From an uncultured Bacteroides sp. (GTDB lineage Bacteria; Bacteroidota; Bacteroidia; Bacteroidales; Bacteroidaceae), in NCBI GenBank assembly GCA_934716785.1, contig CAKUYM010000024.1, forward strand, positions 1 through 26,609: DNA of 26,609 nt, given 5' to 3'. Made by a program: the position numbers and the translations under genes. A model generated the notes under the pieces. The model had not been told where the DNA came from, searched no databases, and saw only the letters and a list, made by a program, of their open reading frames with translations. Of this stretch, positions 26,180-26,609 are shown in pieces (position 1 is the first letter of the stretch; every line of letters begins with the position of its first letter).

Positions 26180-26609
26180 ATGAATAGTATGAATAAGATC
26201 AGAATATATATCCTTTGGGCTTGCCTATGGATAGTATCAGCCGTACAAGCTCAGAATTTCGGTTCATCCGCCATGCGTAAACTGCAAATGGCGGAATTCG
26301 CAATCTCCAATTTCTACGTAGACAAAGTGGATGAGAATAAAATGGTAGAAGAAGCCATCATCAAGATGCTGGCACAACTCGACCCGCACTCCACCTACTC
26401 GAATGCAGAGGAAGTGAAGAAAATGAACGAGCCTCTTCAAGGCAACTTCGAAGGTATTGGTGTACAGTTTCAAATGATTGAGGATACTTTGCTGGTGGTG
26501 CAACCCGTCAGCAACGGACCATCGGAGAAAGTAGGTATCCTTGCCGGTGACCGCATTATTGCCGTCAACGACAGTGCCATTGCCGGAGTAAAGATGAGTA
26601 CGGAAGATA
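26180..26609 (+). CDS. S41 family C-terminal processing peptidase, 5' part (cut by window end)
   Basis: The first 143 codons of an exported serine protease of the Ctp/Prc (S41) family; the frame runs off the window. The start MNSMNKIRIYILWACLWIV gives a signal peptide ending VQAQ (about residue 25). An N-terminal helical segment follows (KLQMAEFAISNFYVDKVDENKMVEEAI), then LAQLDPHSTY, a strong S41 marker. A PDZ domain follows (EGIGVQFQMIEDTLLVVQPVSNGPSEKVGILAGDRI, from about residue 90). The catalytic Ser-Lys part lies beyond the edge. The second ATG at 26189 is an alternative start. It probably belongs to the transcription unit of parE and coaD. Confidence 0.88.
   Translation, partial: MNSMNKIRIYILWACLWIVSAVQAQNFGSSAMRKLQMAEFAISNFYVDKVDENKMVEEAIIKMLAQLDPHSTYSNAEEVKKMNEPLQGNFEGIGVQFQMIEDTLLVVQPVSNGPSEKVGILAGDRIIAVNDSAIAGVKMSTED

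Overview
The window looks like chromosomal DNA of a gut Bacteroides or close Bacteroidales relative. The evidence is a complete SusC/SusD glycan-uptake locus, several lipoproteins with an acidic stretch just after the lipid-anchored Cys, and repeated use of the Bacteroides -7 promoter element (TAnnTTTGC, once or twice with a TTTG element 26 bp upstream). The species cannot be named from the sequence alone.

Layout. Positions 1-1440 contain no convincing protein gene. They hold a block of GGTGAAA-type motifs (409-510 and 836-939), including a 16-bp perfect inverted repeat 409-424/921-936. Between them lies an AT-rich array of degenerate repeats phased at 21-22 bp (about 543-817). After that comes a probable small RNA on the minus strand (about 1200 to 1050) with its own promoter and a strong intrinsic terminator. 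From 1441 to 7175 there are five plus-strand genes: a VanX-type D-Ala-D-Ala dipeptidase, a THUMP-like SAM methyltransferase, a translationally coupled pair (alkaline-phosphatase-superfamily phosphodiesterase and an alpha/beta hydrolase), and an AraJ-type MFS exporter whose promoter carries an exact FNR-type palindrome. An Rpn/PDDEXK_2 nuclease-like gene (7226-8074) is the only convincing minus-strand protein gene. Two tandem paralogous lipoproteins (8345-9682, 9935-11305) follow, each with a copy of the same promoter.

Positions 11411-22551 form one polysaccharide utilisation locus: SusC transporter, SusD lipoprotein, GH30 glycosidase lipoprotein, a four-repeat presumed surface glycan-binding lipoprotein, cytoplasmic GH130_1 mannosylglucose phosphorylase, and a sodium:solute-symporter-family permease. 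A workable model is that the surface GH30 enzyme and binding protein degrade a glycan, SusC/SusD import the product, the symporter carries a small saccharide (probably Man-beta-1,4-Glc) over the inner membrane, and GH130_1 cleaves it with phosphate to Man-1-P and glucose. No epimerase, GH26 mannanase or local regulator is present, so the glycan may be one that yields mannosylglucose directly.

The right end (22662-26609) is housekeeping: a GNAT-like protein, topoisomerase IV subunit B (parE), phosphopantetheine adenylyltransferase (coaD) overlapping parE by 4 bp, and the 5' part of an S41 C-terminal processing protease cut by the window edge.
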